A stretch of 64,000 nucleotides of DNA from CAZPHU01 sp964419255 (GTDB taxonomy: Bacteria; Fibrobacterota; Chitinivibrionia; Chitinivibrionales; CAYFVL01): NCBI GenBank assembly GCA_964419255.1, contig CAYQOU010000012.1:1-64000 (forward strand), written 5' to 3'. The notes beneath the pieces are model-generated. The model was not told the origin of the DNA. It made no database searches and saw nothing but the letters and a program-made list of their open reading frames with translations. Position 1 is the first letter of the stretch. The number at the start of each line of letters is the position of its first letter. Positions 17,540-25,696 of the stretch are shown piece after piece. The position numbers were made by a program, and so were the translations under genes.

Positions 17540-18660
17540 GGTCCCTTCACCATCACCACAACAGTCGTGAGGTGGGTAGTGTTAGGTCGCGTAGCTCTGG
17601 GCAAATAACGACCCTGATTACGGGGGGAGCCGGATTCATTGGAACTAACGTGGCCGGCAGACTGCTCGAGCAGGGTGAGCGGGTAATCATATATGATAGC
17701 CTGGCCCGGCCGGGGGTGGAGAAGAACATCAACTGGCTTCGGCACCGTTTCGGCGATGCGGTTGAGGTACGGCTGGCCGATATTCGCAACCGATACGCGT
17801 TGTACGAAGCGGTACAGCGAGTGCAGAAGGTTTTCCATTTTGCAGGACAGGTTGCGGTAACCACCAGTCTGGATAACCCGCGTGAGGATTTCGAGATCAA
17901 CATGGTGGGAACTCTCAATCTTCTGGAGGCCATCAGACAGATGGATTCACCGCCTTCGTTGCTGTTTACATCGACAAACAAGGTGTATGGCCAGATGAAT
18001 GATATAGCGTTACAGGAAAGCGGCTCCCGCTACGAGCCGCAGGATCAGTATATCCGTAATCACGGCATAGGTGAAGAGCGCTCGCTGGATTTTCATTCGC
18101 CATATGGCTGTTCCAAAGGGGGAGCCGATCAGTATGTGGTCGATTATGCCAGGACGTATGGCCTGTCCACGGTGGTGTTTCGCATGAGTTGTATCTATGG
18201 TGAGCATCAGTTGGGAACGGAGGACCAGGGCTGGGTAGCCCATTTCCTGATTCAGGCGCTTAAAGGTAATCCGATAACCATCTATGGTGACGGCATGCAG
18301 GTGCGCGATGTGCTGTATGTGGGAGATCTGGTCGATGCCATGCTCCTTGCCCAGCAAAATGCATCGAATCTGGCCGGAAAGGCGTTTAGTATCGGTGGAG
18401 GGGCAGAAAATACACTAAGTCTTATCGAATTGACCGGTTTGATAGAAGAGATGGGTGGGGTATATCCGCAGGTACAGTATGCCGATTGGCGCATTGGGGA
18501 TCAGAAGTATTATGTCTCAAATTATTCAGCTTTCAACAAGGAGACATCGTGGAAACCGAAGGTAAGTGTTAGTGATGGTGTTCAGAGGCTTTACCGATGG
18601 CTTCAGAAAGAATACGACCTTCGCCCCGAGGGGGTAATAGCAAGGGAGAGTACGCTATGA
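17536..18660 (+). CDS. NAD-dependent epimerase, CDP-paratose 2-epimerase-like
   Basis: This 374-aa extended SDR has Rossmann motif TGGAGFIGTNVAG (about residues 31-43), STNKVYG, and SPYGCSKGGADQYV carrying the catalytic Tyr and Lys. GTEDQGWVAHF and STNKVYG are characteristic of the CDP-paratose/tyvelose 2-epimerase branch, so a 2-epimerisation or related step on a nucleotide sugar is likely. It starts in the ATGA shared with the previous gene and ends overlapping the next start by four bases. An N-terminal His-rich extension (RSLHHHHNSREVG) of about 25 residues precedes the fold; a later start is possible but has no better ribosome-binding site. Confidence 0.85.
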   Translation: MRSLHHHHNSREVGSVRSRSSGQITTLITGGAGFIGTNVAGRLLEQGERVIIYDSLARPGVEKNINWLRHRFGDAVEVRLADIRNRYALYEAVQRVQKVFHFAGQVAVTTSLDNPREDFEINMVGTLNLLEAIRQMDSPPSLLFTSTNKVYGQMNDIALQESGSRYEPQDQYIRNHGIGEERSLDFHSPYGCSKGGADQYVVDYARTYGLSTVVFRMSCIYGEHQLGTEDQGWVAHFLIQALKGNPITIYGDGMQVRDVLYVGDLVDAMLLAQQNASNLAGKAFSIGGGAENTLSLIELTGLIEEMGGVYPQVQYADWRIGDQKYYVSNYSAFNKETSWKPKVSVSDGVQRLYRWLQKEYDLRPEGVIARESTL

Positions 18661-19667
18661 GTACGGGAAGTTTGGTTTACGAGACTGAGAAAACGAAAAA
18701 ACAGGATAACCACTTTTTTGCGGCAAGCATCTGCGCACCACAAAAGATCTCTCTGGAGACAAGTCCTTTGCGTAAGCCTTCACCAGGTGAGGTGCGCATC
18801 AAATTGCAAGGGTGTGGCATTTGTTCTTCGAACATTCCGCTTTGGCAAGGACGGGAATGGTTTGAATACCCTGTCCCTCCTGGTAACCCGGGGCATGAAG
18901 GGTGGGGTATTGTAGATGCTGTAGGAGAGGATGTATCCAACGTTCGCATCGGACAGAGAGTGAGTGCGATCTCGTTTAACGCCTTCGCTGAGTACGATTA
19001 TGCTTCCCATGATGCTATCGTGATTCTTCCTGCTGAGCTGGATGGGAAACCATTTCCGGGAGAACCGATGGGATGCGCAATGAATATCTACAGGCGGAGT
19101 AAAATAAAAGCCGGGGATACAGTGGCGATTATTGGCATAGGTTTTCTGGGAGCATTGCTTACTCAGGTAGCTGTTTGCGATGGTGCCAGGGTGATTGCCA
19201 TCTCTCGTAAACCATTCTCGCTTCGGGTGGCAAAAAACTGTGGAGCAGATCATACCATCAAAATGGATGATCATTACCGTATACTCGATGAAATAAAAGC
19301 CATCACCAGCGGCGAGGGCTGCGATTGTGTTATAGAAGCAACGGGTGCACAGTGGCCTCTTGACCTCGCTGCAGATATCGCCGCAGAGGAGGGGCGTCTT
19401 GTGATCGCAGGATATCACCAGGATGGCCTAAGAAATGTCAACATGCAAACATGGAACTGGCGGGCATTTGATGTTGTAAATGCGCATGTGAGGAATAGTG
19501 ATGCTTACGTAAGGGGAATACAAGATGCGGTAAAGGCGGTGCTGGATGGAAAAATTGATCCGTTTCCGCTGTTTACACATGAATTTTCGCTGGAGCAGCT
19601 GGATAAAGGACTGAATGCATCGATACAAAAACCGGATGGGTATATAAAAGGAGTAGTAAAAATATGA
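18657..19667 (+). CDS. Zinc-type medium-chain dehydrogenase (MDR family)
   Basis: This 336-aa alcohol/polyol dehydrogenase-like oxidoreductase has an N-terminal GroES-like domain (GCGICSSNIPLW with the zinc-site Cys, PGNPGHEGWGIV with His-Glu) and a C-terminal Rossmann domain (IGIGFLGALLTQVA, about residues 160-173). The four-cysteine structural zinc loop of classical ADHs is not visible, so it belongs to a shorter branch. Together with the following Gfo/Idh/MocA protein it may oxidise or reduce a sugar intermediate, as in bacillosamine-, inosose- or ketosugar-type pathways. This is inference. Its start is the ATGA overlapping the upstream gene, and its stop overlaps the next start by four bases. 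Confidence 0.85.
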   Translation: MSTGSLVYETEKTKKQDNHFFAASICAPQKISLETSPLRKPSPGEVRIKLQGCGICSSNIPLWQGREWFEYPVPPGNPGHEGWGIVDAVGEDVSNVRIGQRVSAISFNAFAEYDYASHDAIVILPAELDGKPFPGEPMGCAMNIYRRSKIKAGDTVAIIGIGFLGALLTQVAVCDGARVIAISRKPFSLRVAKNCGADHTIKMDDHYRILDEIKAITSGEGCDCVIEATGAQWPLDLAADIAAEEGRLVIAGYHQDGLRNVNMQTWNWRAFDVVNAHVRNSDAYVRGIQDAVKAVLDGKIDPFPLFTHEFSLEQLDKGLNASIQKPDGYIKGVVKI

Positions 19668-20698
19668 GCACATTGGCTATATCACGGCAGATTGGAAAAA
19701 CCACATCCACTCGCAAACCTCGAATAGGTTTTCTTGGTGTCGGATGGATCGGGCGTAATCGTATGGAAGCTATGATTCAGAGCGAATGTATCGAGGCCAG
19801 GCTAATATGCGATCCCGATACAGATATGGTCAGGGCGGCATCGGAACTTGCACCAAAGGCACGGCTTGTCGACAGTTTTGAGGAGATGTTGGAAGGGGAT
19901 ATTGACGGGGTAGTGATAGCAACACCGAGTGCGATGCACGCCCGGCAGACAATCGAGGCGTTGAGACGTGGGAAAGCGGTTTTTTGTCAGAAGCCGTTGG
20001 GACGTTCAGCACATGAGGTTCGGGAGGTACTTTCTGCGGCAAGAGAAGCAAACCGGCTTGTGGGGGTAGATCTTTCGTACCGGTATCTGCGGGGTATTCC
20101 GACGCTGCGAAACATCATATTATCGGGTGATATTGGCGATGTATATGGCATCAATTGTGTGTTCCATAATGCCTATGGACCGGATAAACAGTGGTTTTAC
20201 AATCCGGAAGAATCCGGTGGCGGTTGTGTGATAGATCTTGGAATCCACCTGGTGGATCTTGCCTTGTGGATGATGAATTTTCCGGAGGTGACGGGAGTAA
20301 AAAGCAGGCTTTTTGCAGAAGGTAAACCGCTAAACAAAAGAAAACTGGTCGAGGATTACGGCGTCGCTCAGATCGAATTCGACAGCGGCACAGCAATGAA
20401 CCTTGCCTGCTCATGGGGGCTGCAAGCCGGTTGTGACGCAGTCATCGAGATGTCTTTTTATGGCACAAAAGGTGGTGTGTCGGTAAAGAATGTAAACGGA
20501 TCATTTTATGACTTTCTGGTAGAAAGGTTTCATGGAACACACCGGGAAACTTTGCATAGGCCGCCGGATGCATGGGGAGGGCGTGCAGGTGTAGCGTGGG
20601 CAAGACGATTGACTATTGATCCGTCATTTCATCCGGAAATAGATAGCGCGACGTCGGTTGCTAATGTGATCGATCTGATGTATGAGAACCACCGCTGA
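19664..20698 (+). CDS. Gfo/Idh/MocA family oxidoreductase
   Basis: This 344-aa NAD(P)-dependent sugar oxidoreductase has an N-terminal Rossmann motif GFLGVGWIGRNRM (about residues 22-34), VIATPSAMH, the catalytic-region Lys of the family in CQKPLGRSAHEV, and the C-terminal alpha/beta sheet domain with GGGCVIDLGIHLVDLALW, whose Asp/His are usually at the active site. The probable substrate is a sugar, inositol or nucleotide-sugar. It is the fourth gene of the operon, coupled by a four-base overlap to the dehydrogenase before it and 35 bp from the glycosyltransferase after it. Confidence 0.88.
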   Translation: MSTLAISRQIGKTTSTRKPRIGFLGVGWIGRNRMEAMIQSECIEARLICDPDTDMVRAASELAPKARLVDSFEEMLEGDIDGVVIATPSAMHARQTIEALRRGKAVFCQKPLGRSAHEVREVLSAAREANRLVGVDLSYRYLRGIPTLRNIILSGDIGDVYGINCVFHNAYGPDKQWFYNPEESGGGCVIDLGIHLVDLALWMMNFPEVTGVKSRLFAEGKPLNKRKLVEDYGVAQIEFDSGTAMNLACSWGLQAGCDAVIEMSFYGTKGGVSVKNVNGSFYDFLVERFHGTHRETLHRPPDAWGGRAGVAWARRLTIDPSFHPEIDSATSVANVIDLMYENHR

Positions 20699-20733
20699 AA
20701 ATCAAGGATGTGCAAAGGAAGGTCCGAGCCGAT

Positions 20734-21864
20734 ATGCCGTCGAAAAGGTCGGGTAAAAAAGTCAATACAGTACTGATGACAGCAGATACGTTGGGGGGAG
20801 TTTGGGGATATGCTTTGGAGCTTGCCCGCGCGCTAGATCAGTACGGTATTCATGTCGTTTTGGCTACCATGGGGAATCCATTAAATGAAAACAGGCGCAG
20901 GGAGATCGATGCACTGAATAATGTAACCATTCAAGAAAGTAATTTCAGATTGGAGTGGATGAAAAACCCCTGGGTGGATGTGGATATGGCGGGGAAATGG
21001 CTTCAGGAACTGACCTGTATCTACAAGCCGGATATCATACACCTCAATGATTTTTCACATGGCACCTGCATGTGGAGGAGACCAAGCCTTGTGGTTGCCC
21101 ATTCGTGTGTCTATTCATGGTTTTCTCATGTCAAGAAAGAGACCCCGCCGTCCACAGAATGGAAAGAGTACAAGAAAAGAGTCACGGCAGGTATGCGTGG
21201 AGCCGATCTGATTATTACGCCGTCGCATGCCATGGCTGCGGATATTCGTAAGCATTATGCGGTTAATAAACCGGTTCGCGTCTTGTATAACGGTAGACGA
21301 CCGGTTGATTTTATCCCGCGGCAGAAGGAACCGTTTGTCTTTGCTGCAGGACGTATCTGGGACGAGGGAAAAAATCTTTGCGGCCTGGCCGATTGCGCAC
21401 CTCATCTCTTATGGCCGGTTTATATTGCTGGTGAATCGAAGCATCCTGATGGAAAGAACACGGCATTGGAACATGTGCATATGCTGGGATCATTAACTGG
21501 TGATACGATGTGTGAATGGTTTGCCCGTGCATCGATTTACGCGCACCCTGCCAGATATGAGCCATTTGGCCTGTCGGTTCTGGAGGCTGCTTTGTCGGGC
21601 TGCGCGCTAGTTCTCGGAGACATTCCAAGCCTACGGGAAATATGGGGCGATACGGCGCAATATGTATCTCCGGATGATAGTAATGCTTTATGCCGAAGCA
21701 TACAGAACCTGATTGAGAATCCGGCACTTAGGACAAATCTTTCAACAAAGTCCCGCACCAGAGCCTTAAGACTCAACACCCACCGTATGGCGGAGGAATA
21801 CCTGAGATTATACGAAAACCTGTTTATCTCTACATTCAACAAGCATGCGGTGATGGTAGGTTAA
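20734..21864 (+). CDS. Glycosyltransferase family 4 (GT-B fold)
   Basis: This 376-aa GT-B enzyme is expected to transfer a sugar from an activated donor to a growing glycan at the inner membrane face. The N-terminal half has the LGGVWGYALELARAL acceptor-side glycine loop. The C-terminal donor domain has FAAGRIWDEGKN, ARYEPFGLSVLEAALSGCALV (the EPFGLSVLEA signature with the conserved Glu pair) and GDIPSLREIWGD. ATG at 20734 is preferred because AAAGGAAGG lies about 10 bases upstream; a GTG at 20710 is also in frame. It is the only non-CgeB-type glycosyltransferase of the operon. Confidence 0.85.
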   Translation: MPSKRSGKKVNTVLMTADTLGGVWGYALELARALDQYGIHVVLATMGNPLNENRRREIDALNNVTIQESNFRLEWMKNPWVDVDMAGKWLQELTCIYKPDIIHLNDFSHGTCMWRRPSLVVAHSCVYSWFSHVKKETPPSTEWKEYKKRVTAGMRGADLIITPSHAMAADIRKHYAVNKPVRVLYNGRRPVDFIPRQKEPFVFAAGRIWDEGKNLCGLADCAPHLLWPVYIAGESKHPDGKNTALEHVHMLGSLTGDTMCEWFARASIYAHPARYEPFGLSVLEAALSGCALVLGDIPSLREIWGDTAQYVSPDDSNALCRSIQNLIENPALRTNLSTKSRTRALRLNTHRMAEEYLRLYENLFISTFNKHAVMVG

Positions 21865-21887
21865 TCAGTTTAGCGATGAGGTAGTCG

Positions 21888-23024
21888 ATGAATTTTGTTA
21901 TGTTTTATCACTCTCTGCTTTCCGACTGGAATCATGGAAATGCACATTTTCTCAGAGGTGTAGTCAGAGAGCTATCGGATGAGGGGCATGGGGTAAAGGT
22001 ATTTGAGCCCAAAAACGGCTGGAGTGCTTCAAACATGCTGCGATCACACGGCTGCAAGCCCATAAGAGAGGTTAAAAAAGTATATCCCGGCCTGACTAGC
22101 TTCAGATACGATCCAACATCGATCGATCTGGACTTAGCTCTTGATGGAGCGGATGTTGTTATTGTTCATGAATGGAACGATTATGGTCTGGTAAAGCGTT
22201 TAGGAGAGCACCGCAGGAATTCCAGGTACAAACTTCTGTTTCATGATACACACCACCGCAGTGTAAGCCTTCCCCAGCAAATCGCCGGATACGACTTAAG
22301 CAATTATGATGGGGTTTTGGCGTTTGGAAATATCATCAGGGATATATACTTGCAAAATGGATGGGCCCGAAATGCATGGACGTGGCATGAGGCGGCCGAC
22401 GAGAAGGTTTTTTTTCCGTGCCAAAAAGAAACTAAAGAGGGGGATCTCATATGGGTCGGGAACTGGGGTGATGAGGAACGCACACGGGAGATACACGAAT
22501 ATCTTCTCCGGCCGGTAAAGGAATTGTCATTTAAGGCAAAGGTATATGGTGTTCGGTATCCGAAAGAAGGGATACAAGCATTGAAGCAGAGCGGGATCGA
22601 CTACGGCGGGTGGCTACCGAATTTCGAAGTGCCCGGTGTCTTTGGTCGATATCGCGTGACGGTGCATATCCCTCGCAGGCCGTATGTAGCCATGTTACCG
22701 GGAATTCCAACGATACGGCCATTTGAAGCCCTTGCATGTGGAATACCCCTGATCTGTTCTCCATGGACAGATAGTGAAAATATGTTTACAGAGGGTAAAG
22801 ACTATTTAATCGCACACAGTGGAAATCAGATGAAAAAGTATATATGGGAGCTGGTCAATGATAAAGCAATGGCCCAGGAGTTATCCATTAATGGTCGTCA
22901 AACTATAATTAGTAAACATACATGCAGACATCGTGCAGAACAGCTTCTTGGGATATGTCGTAATTTAGGTCTGAATCAATTCAAAAAGAAAATTAAAACA
23001 CAATCCAGTCTGTCATTTGGCTAA
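21888..23024 (+). CDS. CgeB-like glycosyltransferase 1 of 3
   Basis: This 378-aa protein has the pattern of the CgeB / Glyco_trans_1_2 group of GT-B glycosyltransferases. The N-terminal glycine-poor domain starts MNFVMFYHSLLSDWNHGNAH, and the C-terminal signature is IRPFEALACGIPLICSPW followed by GKDYLIAHSG and a basic HTCRHRAEQLL tail. The CgeB name comes from Bacillus spore-crust glycosylation, but homologues occur in many envelope glycan clusters. It is followed by two paralogues with the same start pattern (NGxAxxYRGLxxxLxxRGHxV type). The acceptor and donor are unknown. Confidence 0.8.
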   Translation: MNFVMFYHSLLSDWNHGNAHFLRGVVRELSDEGHGVKVFEPKNGWSASNMLRSHGCKPIREVKKVYPGLTSFRYDPTSIDLDLALDGADVVIVHEWNDYGLVKRLGEHRRNSRYKLLFHDTHHRSVSLPQQIAGYDLSNYDGVLAFGNIIRDIYLQNGWARNAWTWHEAADEKVFFPCQKETKEGDLIWVGNWGDEERTREIHEYLLRPVKELSFKAKVYGVRYPKEGIQALKQSGIDYGGWLPNFEVPGVFGRYRVTVHIPRRPYVAMLPGIPTIRPFEALACGIPLICSPWTDSENMFTEGKDYLIAHSGNQMKKYIWELVNDKAMAQELSINGRQTIISKHTCRHRAEQLLGICRNLGLNQFKKKIKTQSSLSFG

Positions 23025-23036
23025 GGAGCGTATCAT

Positions 23037-24143
23037 ATGGGCCGGGACTCTACATTGAACATCGCCTTTTTTGGTTCCAGTCTTGTATCTGCCTTTTGGA
23101 ATGGTGCGGCAACCTACTATCGGGGGTTGATTCGTGCCCTGGCTGATCGCGGCCATTCAATTACTTTTTATGAGCCGGACGCTTTCGAGCGCCAACAGCA
23201 TCGGGATATCGATGCCCCGCCATATGCAACGAGCATCGTCTATCCAGCCGAAGAACTAGGGGTGCGAACCGCTTTAGATCATGCAAAAGATAAGGATGTT
23301 ATCATCAAAGCCAGCGGCGTTGGCGTTTTCGACGAATTATTGGAAAAAGGAGTTCTCAACCTTAAAACTGGAAACAACAGTATTGTTTTTTGGGATGTGG
23401 ATGCACCGGCGACACTGGATCGAGTGACACGCAATGAAAACGATCCTTTTCGTGTTCTTATTCCTGAGTATGACAGAATATTTACATATGGTGGCGGGCA
23501 GCCGGTGGTGGGAGCCTATTTGAAAAAAGGAGCACGGTCCTGCATACCTGTTTATAATGCGCTGGATGCTCAGACGCACTATCCGGTGCCACCGGATCCT
23601 CGATTTGAGGCAGATCTGGGCTTTTTAGGAAACCGCATGCCAGACCGGGAGCATCGAGTAAAGGAGTTTTTCTTTAAAGCAGCAGACATATTGCCTGATA
23701 AAAGTTTTCTTTTGGGCGGTAATGGTTGGCATGATCAAATGCCGATACACTCGAATATCTCCTACCTTGGCCATGTGTTTACGTATGATCACAATGCTTT
23801 CAACTGCACTCCCGCCGCTGTTCTGAATATAAGCAGACAAAGCATGGCTGATTATGGCTTTTCACCTGCCACTCGGGTTTTCGAGGCCGCCGGAGCGGGG
23901 GCTTGTTTGATAACCGATGCCTGGAAAGGAATTGAGCAGTTTCTTGAACCGGACTCTGAGTGCCTGATTGCACATAACGGAAGAGATGTCGCAAACCTTG
24001 TAGCGGGGCTGGATTTTCTGGAGGCTAAACGTATGGGGGAAGCCGCCCGGCAAAGAGTCCTTGATGAACACACCTATGCACATCGTGCAAAACAGGTGGA
24101 AAATATTCTCTATCATGAACCCGATATGGAGGTGCAAAAATGA
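23037..24143 (+). CDS. CgeB-like glycosyltransferase 2 of 3
   Basis: This 368-aa paralogue of its neighbours has the N-terminal motif NGAATYYRGLIRALADRGHS (residues about 23-42). The C-terminal donor-binding signature is TRVFEAAGAGACLITDAW, then SECLIAHNGRD and a closing HTYAHRAKQVENIL. AAGGAGCG precedes the ATG. The stop overlaps the start of the third paralogue (ATGA at 24140-24143). It is closer in sequence to copy 3 than to copy 1, suggesting a tandem duplication followed by divergence. It probably adds a distinct sugar of the same glycan. Confidence 0.82.
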   Translation: MGRDSTLNIAFFGSSLVSAFWNGAATYYRGLIRALADRGHSITFYEPDAFERQQHRDIDAPPYATSIVYPAEELGVRTALDHAKDKDVIIKASGVGVFDELLEKGVLNLKTGNNSIVFWDVDAPATLDRVTRNENDPFRVLIPEYDRIFTYGGGQPVVGAYLKKGARSCIPVYNALDAQTHYPVPPDPRFEADLGFLGNRMPDREHRVKEFFFKAADILPDKSFLLGGNGWHDQMPIHSNISYLGHVFTYDHNAFNCTPAAVLNISRQSMADYGFSPATRVFEAAGAGACLITDAWKGIEQFLEPDSECLIAHNGRDVANLVAGLDFLEAKRMGEAARQRVLDEHTYAHRAKQVENILYHEPDMEVQK

Positions 24144-25225
24144 GTTCGCCTTCCTTAGATATCGTAATTGTCGGTCTGTCGATAACATCTTCGTGGGGTA
24201 ATGGACATGCAACCACCTACCGGGGTTTATCCTATGAGCTGTCTTCCAGAGGGCATTCGGTTACTTTCCTGGAAAGGGATGTGCCCTGGTATTCTTCAAA
24301 TCGGGATATGCCTACACTATCAGGGGTAAATGTACGGCTATATACGAGTCTGGAAGAGTTGAAGGATACATATACCGAAGTAGTGAAGAAAGCGGATATT
24401 GTTATTGTCGGCTCTTATGTTCCCGATGGTGTCGAAGTAGGCGACTGGGTCATAAAAACGGCAGAGGGAATAACCGCTTTTTATGACATAGACACACCGG
24501 TGACGCTAACCTGCCTTGCTAATAACTCATGTACATATCTGGGTGCTCATCAGATTCCAAATTATGATATCTATTTATCCTTCTCCGGTGGCCCGGTGCT
24601 TCAGATGCTGCAACATGTGTATGGCTCTCCGAATGCCAAACCTCTCTATTGTTCAGTAGATCCACTGAACTATTATCCAGGCCCGGATACTCGCTATCAT
24701 CTTGGGTACATGGGTACTTACAGTGATGACAGGCAGCCAACTTTGGAAAAGCTCCTGATCGAGCCTGCGCGTATGTGGCCGGAGGGTGAATTTATCGTTG
24801 CCGGACCACAGTATCCCGAATCTGTCGAGTGGCCAGACAATATACGCCGCATCCAACACCTTCCGCCCTCCGAGCACCAGCGCTTTTACAGTTCACAACG
24901 ATTTACATTAAATGTAACCCGTGCAGACATGATACGGGCTGGTTATTCTCCCAGTGTCAGACTTTTTGAAGCCGCAGCATGCGCTACTCCCGTAATAAGT
25001 GACTACTGGGAGGGGCTGGAGGAGTTTTTTACTCCGGGAAAAGATATACTCATCAGCCATTCTGCCCAACAGACACTTATGTACCTTCAGCAAATTTCTG
25101 AGGAAGAAGCATATCTTATCGGACGCAAAGCAAGAAAACGTATCTTGAGCAGACATACTGCGGCTCACAGGGCCGCAGAACTCGAACACTATGTTTTTGA
25201 ATCGATGCGAATGGTATCTGCATAG
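24140..25225 (+). CDS. CgeB-like glycosyltransferase 3 of 3
   Basis: This 361-aa last gene of the operon shares the family motifs: NGHATTYRGLSYELSSRGHS (about residues 21-40), VRLFEAAACATPVISDYW, GKDILISHSAQ, and a terminal HTAAHRAAELEHYVF. It begins in the ATGA overlap with copy 2. No membrane segments or signal peptide are seen, so it should work in the cytoplasm. There is no flippase, polymerase or ligase in the operon, so export of the glycan must depend on genes elsewhere, or the target is an intracellularly assembled glycolipid or glycoprotein. Confidence 0.82.
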   Translation: MSSPSLDIVIVGLSITSSWGNGHATTYRGLSYELSSRGHSVTFLERDVPWYSSNRDMPTLSGVNVRLYTSLEELKDTYTEVVKKADIVIVGSYVPDGVEVGDWVIKTAEGITAFYDIDTPVTLTCLANNSCTYLGAHQIPNYDIYLSFSGGPVLQMLQHVYGSPNAKPLYCSVDPLNYYPGPDTRYHLGYMGTYSDDRQPTLEKLLIEPARMWPEGEFIVAGPQYPESVEWPDNIRRIQHLPPSEHQRFYSSQRFTLNVTRADMIRAGYSPSVRLFEAAACATPVISDYWEGLEEFFTPGKDILISHSAQQTLMYLQQISEEEAYLIGRKARKRILSRHTAAHRAAELEHYVFESMRMVSA

Positions 25226-25309
25226 TAATTATGAGAATCTACAAAACGATTCTTATGATTTTTCTACTTATGCAACAATACATATACAAACAGGAGACAG
25301 GAGGAACAC

Positions 25310-25696
25310 ATGGAGTATAAAGAATTTAAGAATAAAATTAAAGCTATGCTGGATCTGGATGATCAGGAAGCTGAGAAAGCAATCGAAGCAACTCTAGAGA
25401 CATTGGGAGAGCGTCTGGAGCGCCCGGAAAGAAACAAATTAGCAGCACCGCTTCAAAATGAGCTGAAAACATTCTTGCTGAAACGCAGTGCCGGTAGTCA
25501 CTTCACTCTCGAAGATTTTTTTACCCGTATCGGGGCTCGGTCTGGTGGCATTCACTATACGCAAACGGTTGAGCGCAGCAAAGCCGTATTGATAGTACTG
25601 AAAGAGGCTGTTACAGATGGAGATATTCAACCCGCCATAAAGAAACTGCCGCACGAATTCAAAGAATTGTTTAGTCAGACATATCCGGTTTCCTAG
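25310..25696 (+). CDS. DUF2267 protein
   Basis: This 128-aa cytoplasmic helical protein has the DUF2267 pattern: an early EATLETLGERL helix, LPxEF near the end (LPHEFKELF) and two similar halves. The function is unknown. The family is often seen beside stress proteins such as DUF892, DUF1328 and Ku in environmental bacteria, which fits this region. AGGAGGAAC precedes the ATG. Its 3' end overlaps by 26 bp the 3' end of the convergent DUF4384 gene, so the two messages would be antisense there. The 84-bp gap before it shows no clear promoter. Confidence 0.8.
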   Translation: MEYKEFKNKIKAMLDLDDQEAEKAIEATLETLGERLERPERNKLAAPLQNELKTFLLKRSAGSHFTLEDFFTRIGARSGGIHYTQTVERSKAVLIVLKEAVTDGDIQPAIKKLPHEFKELFSQTYPVS

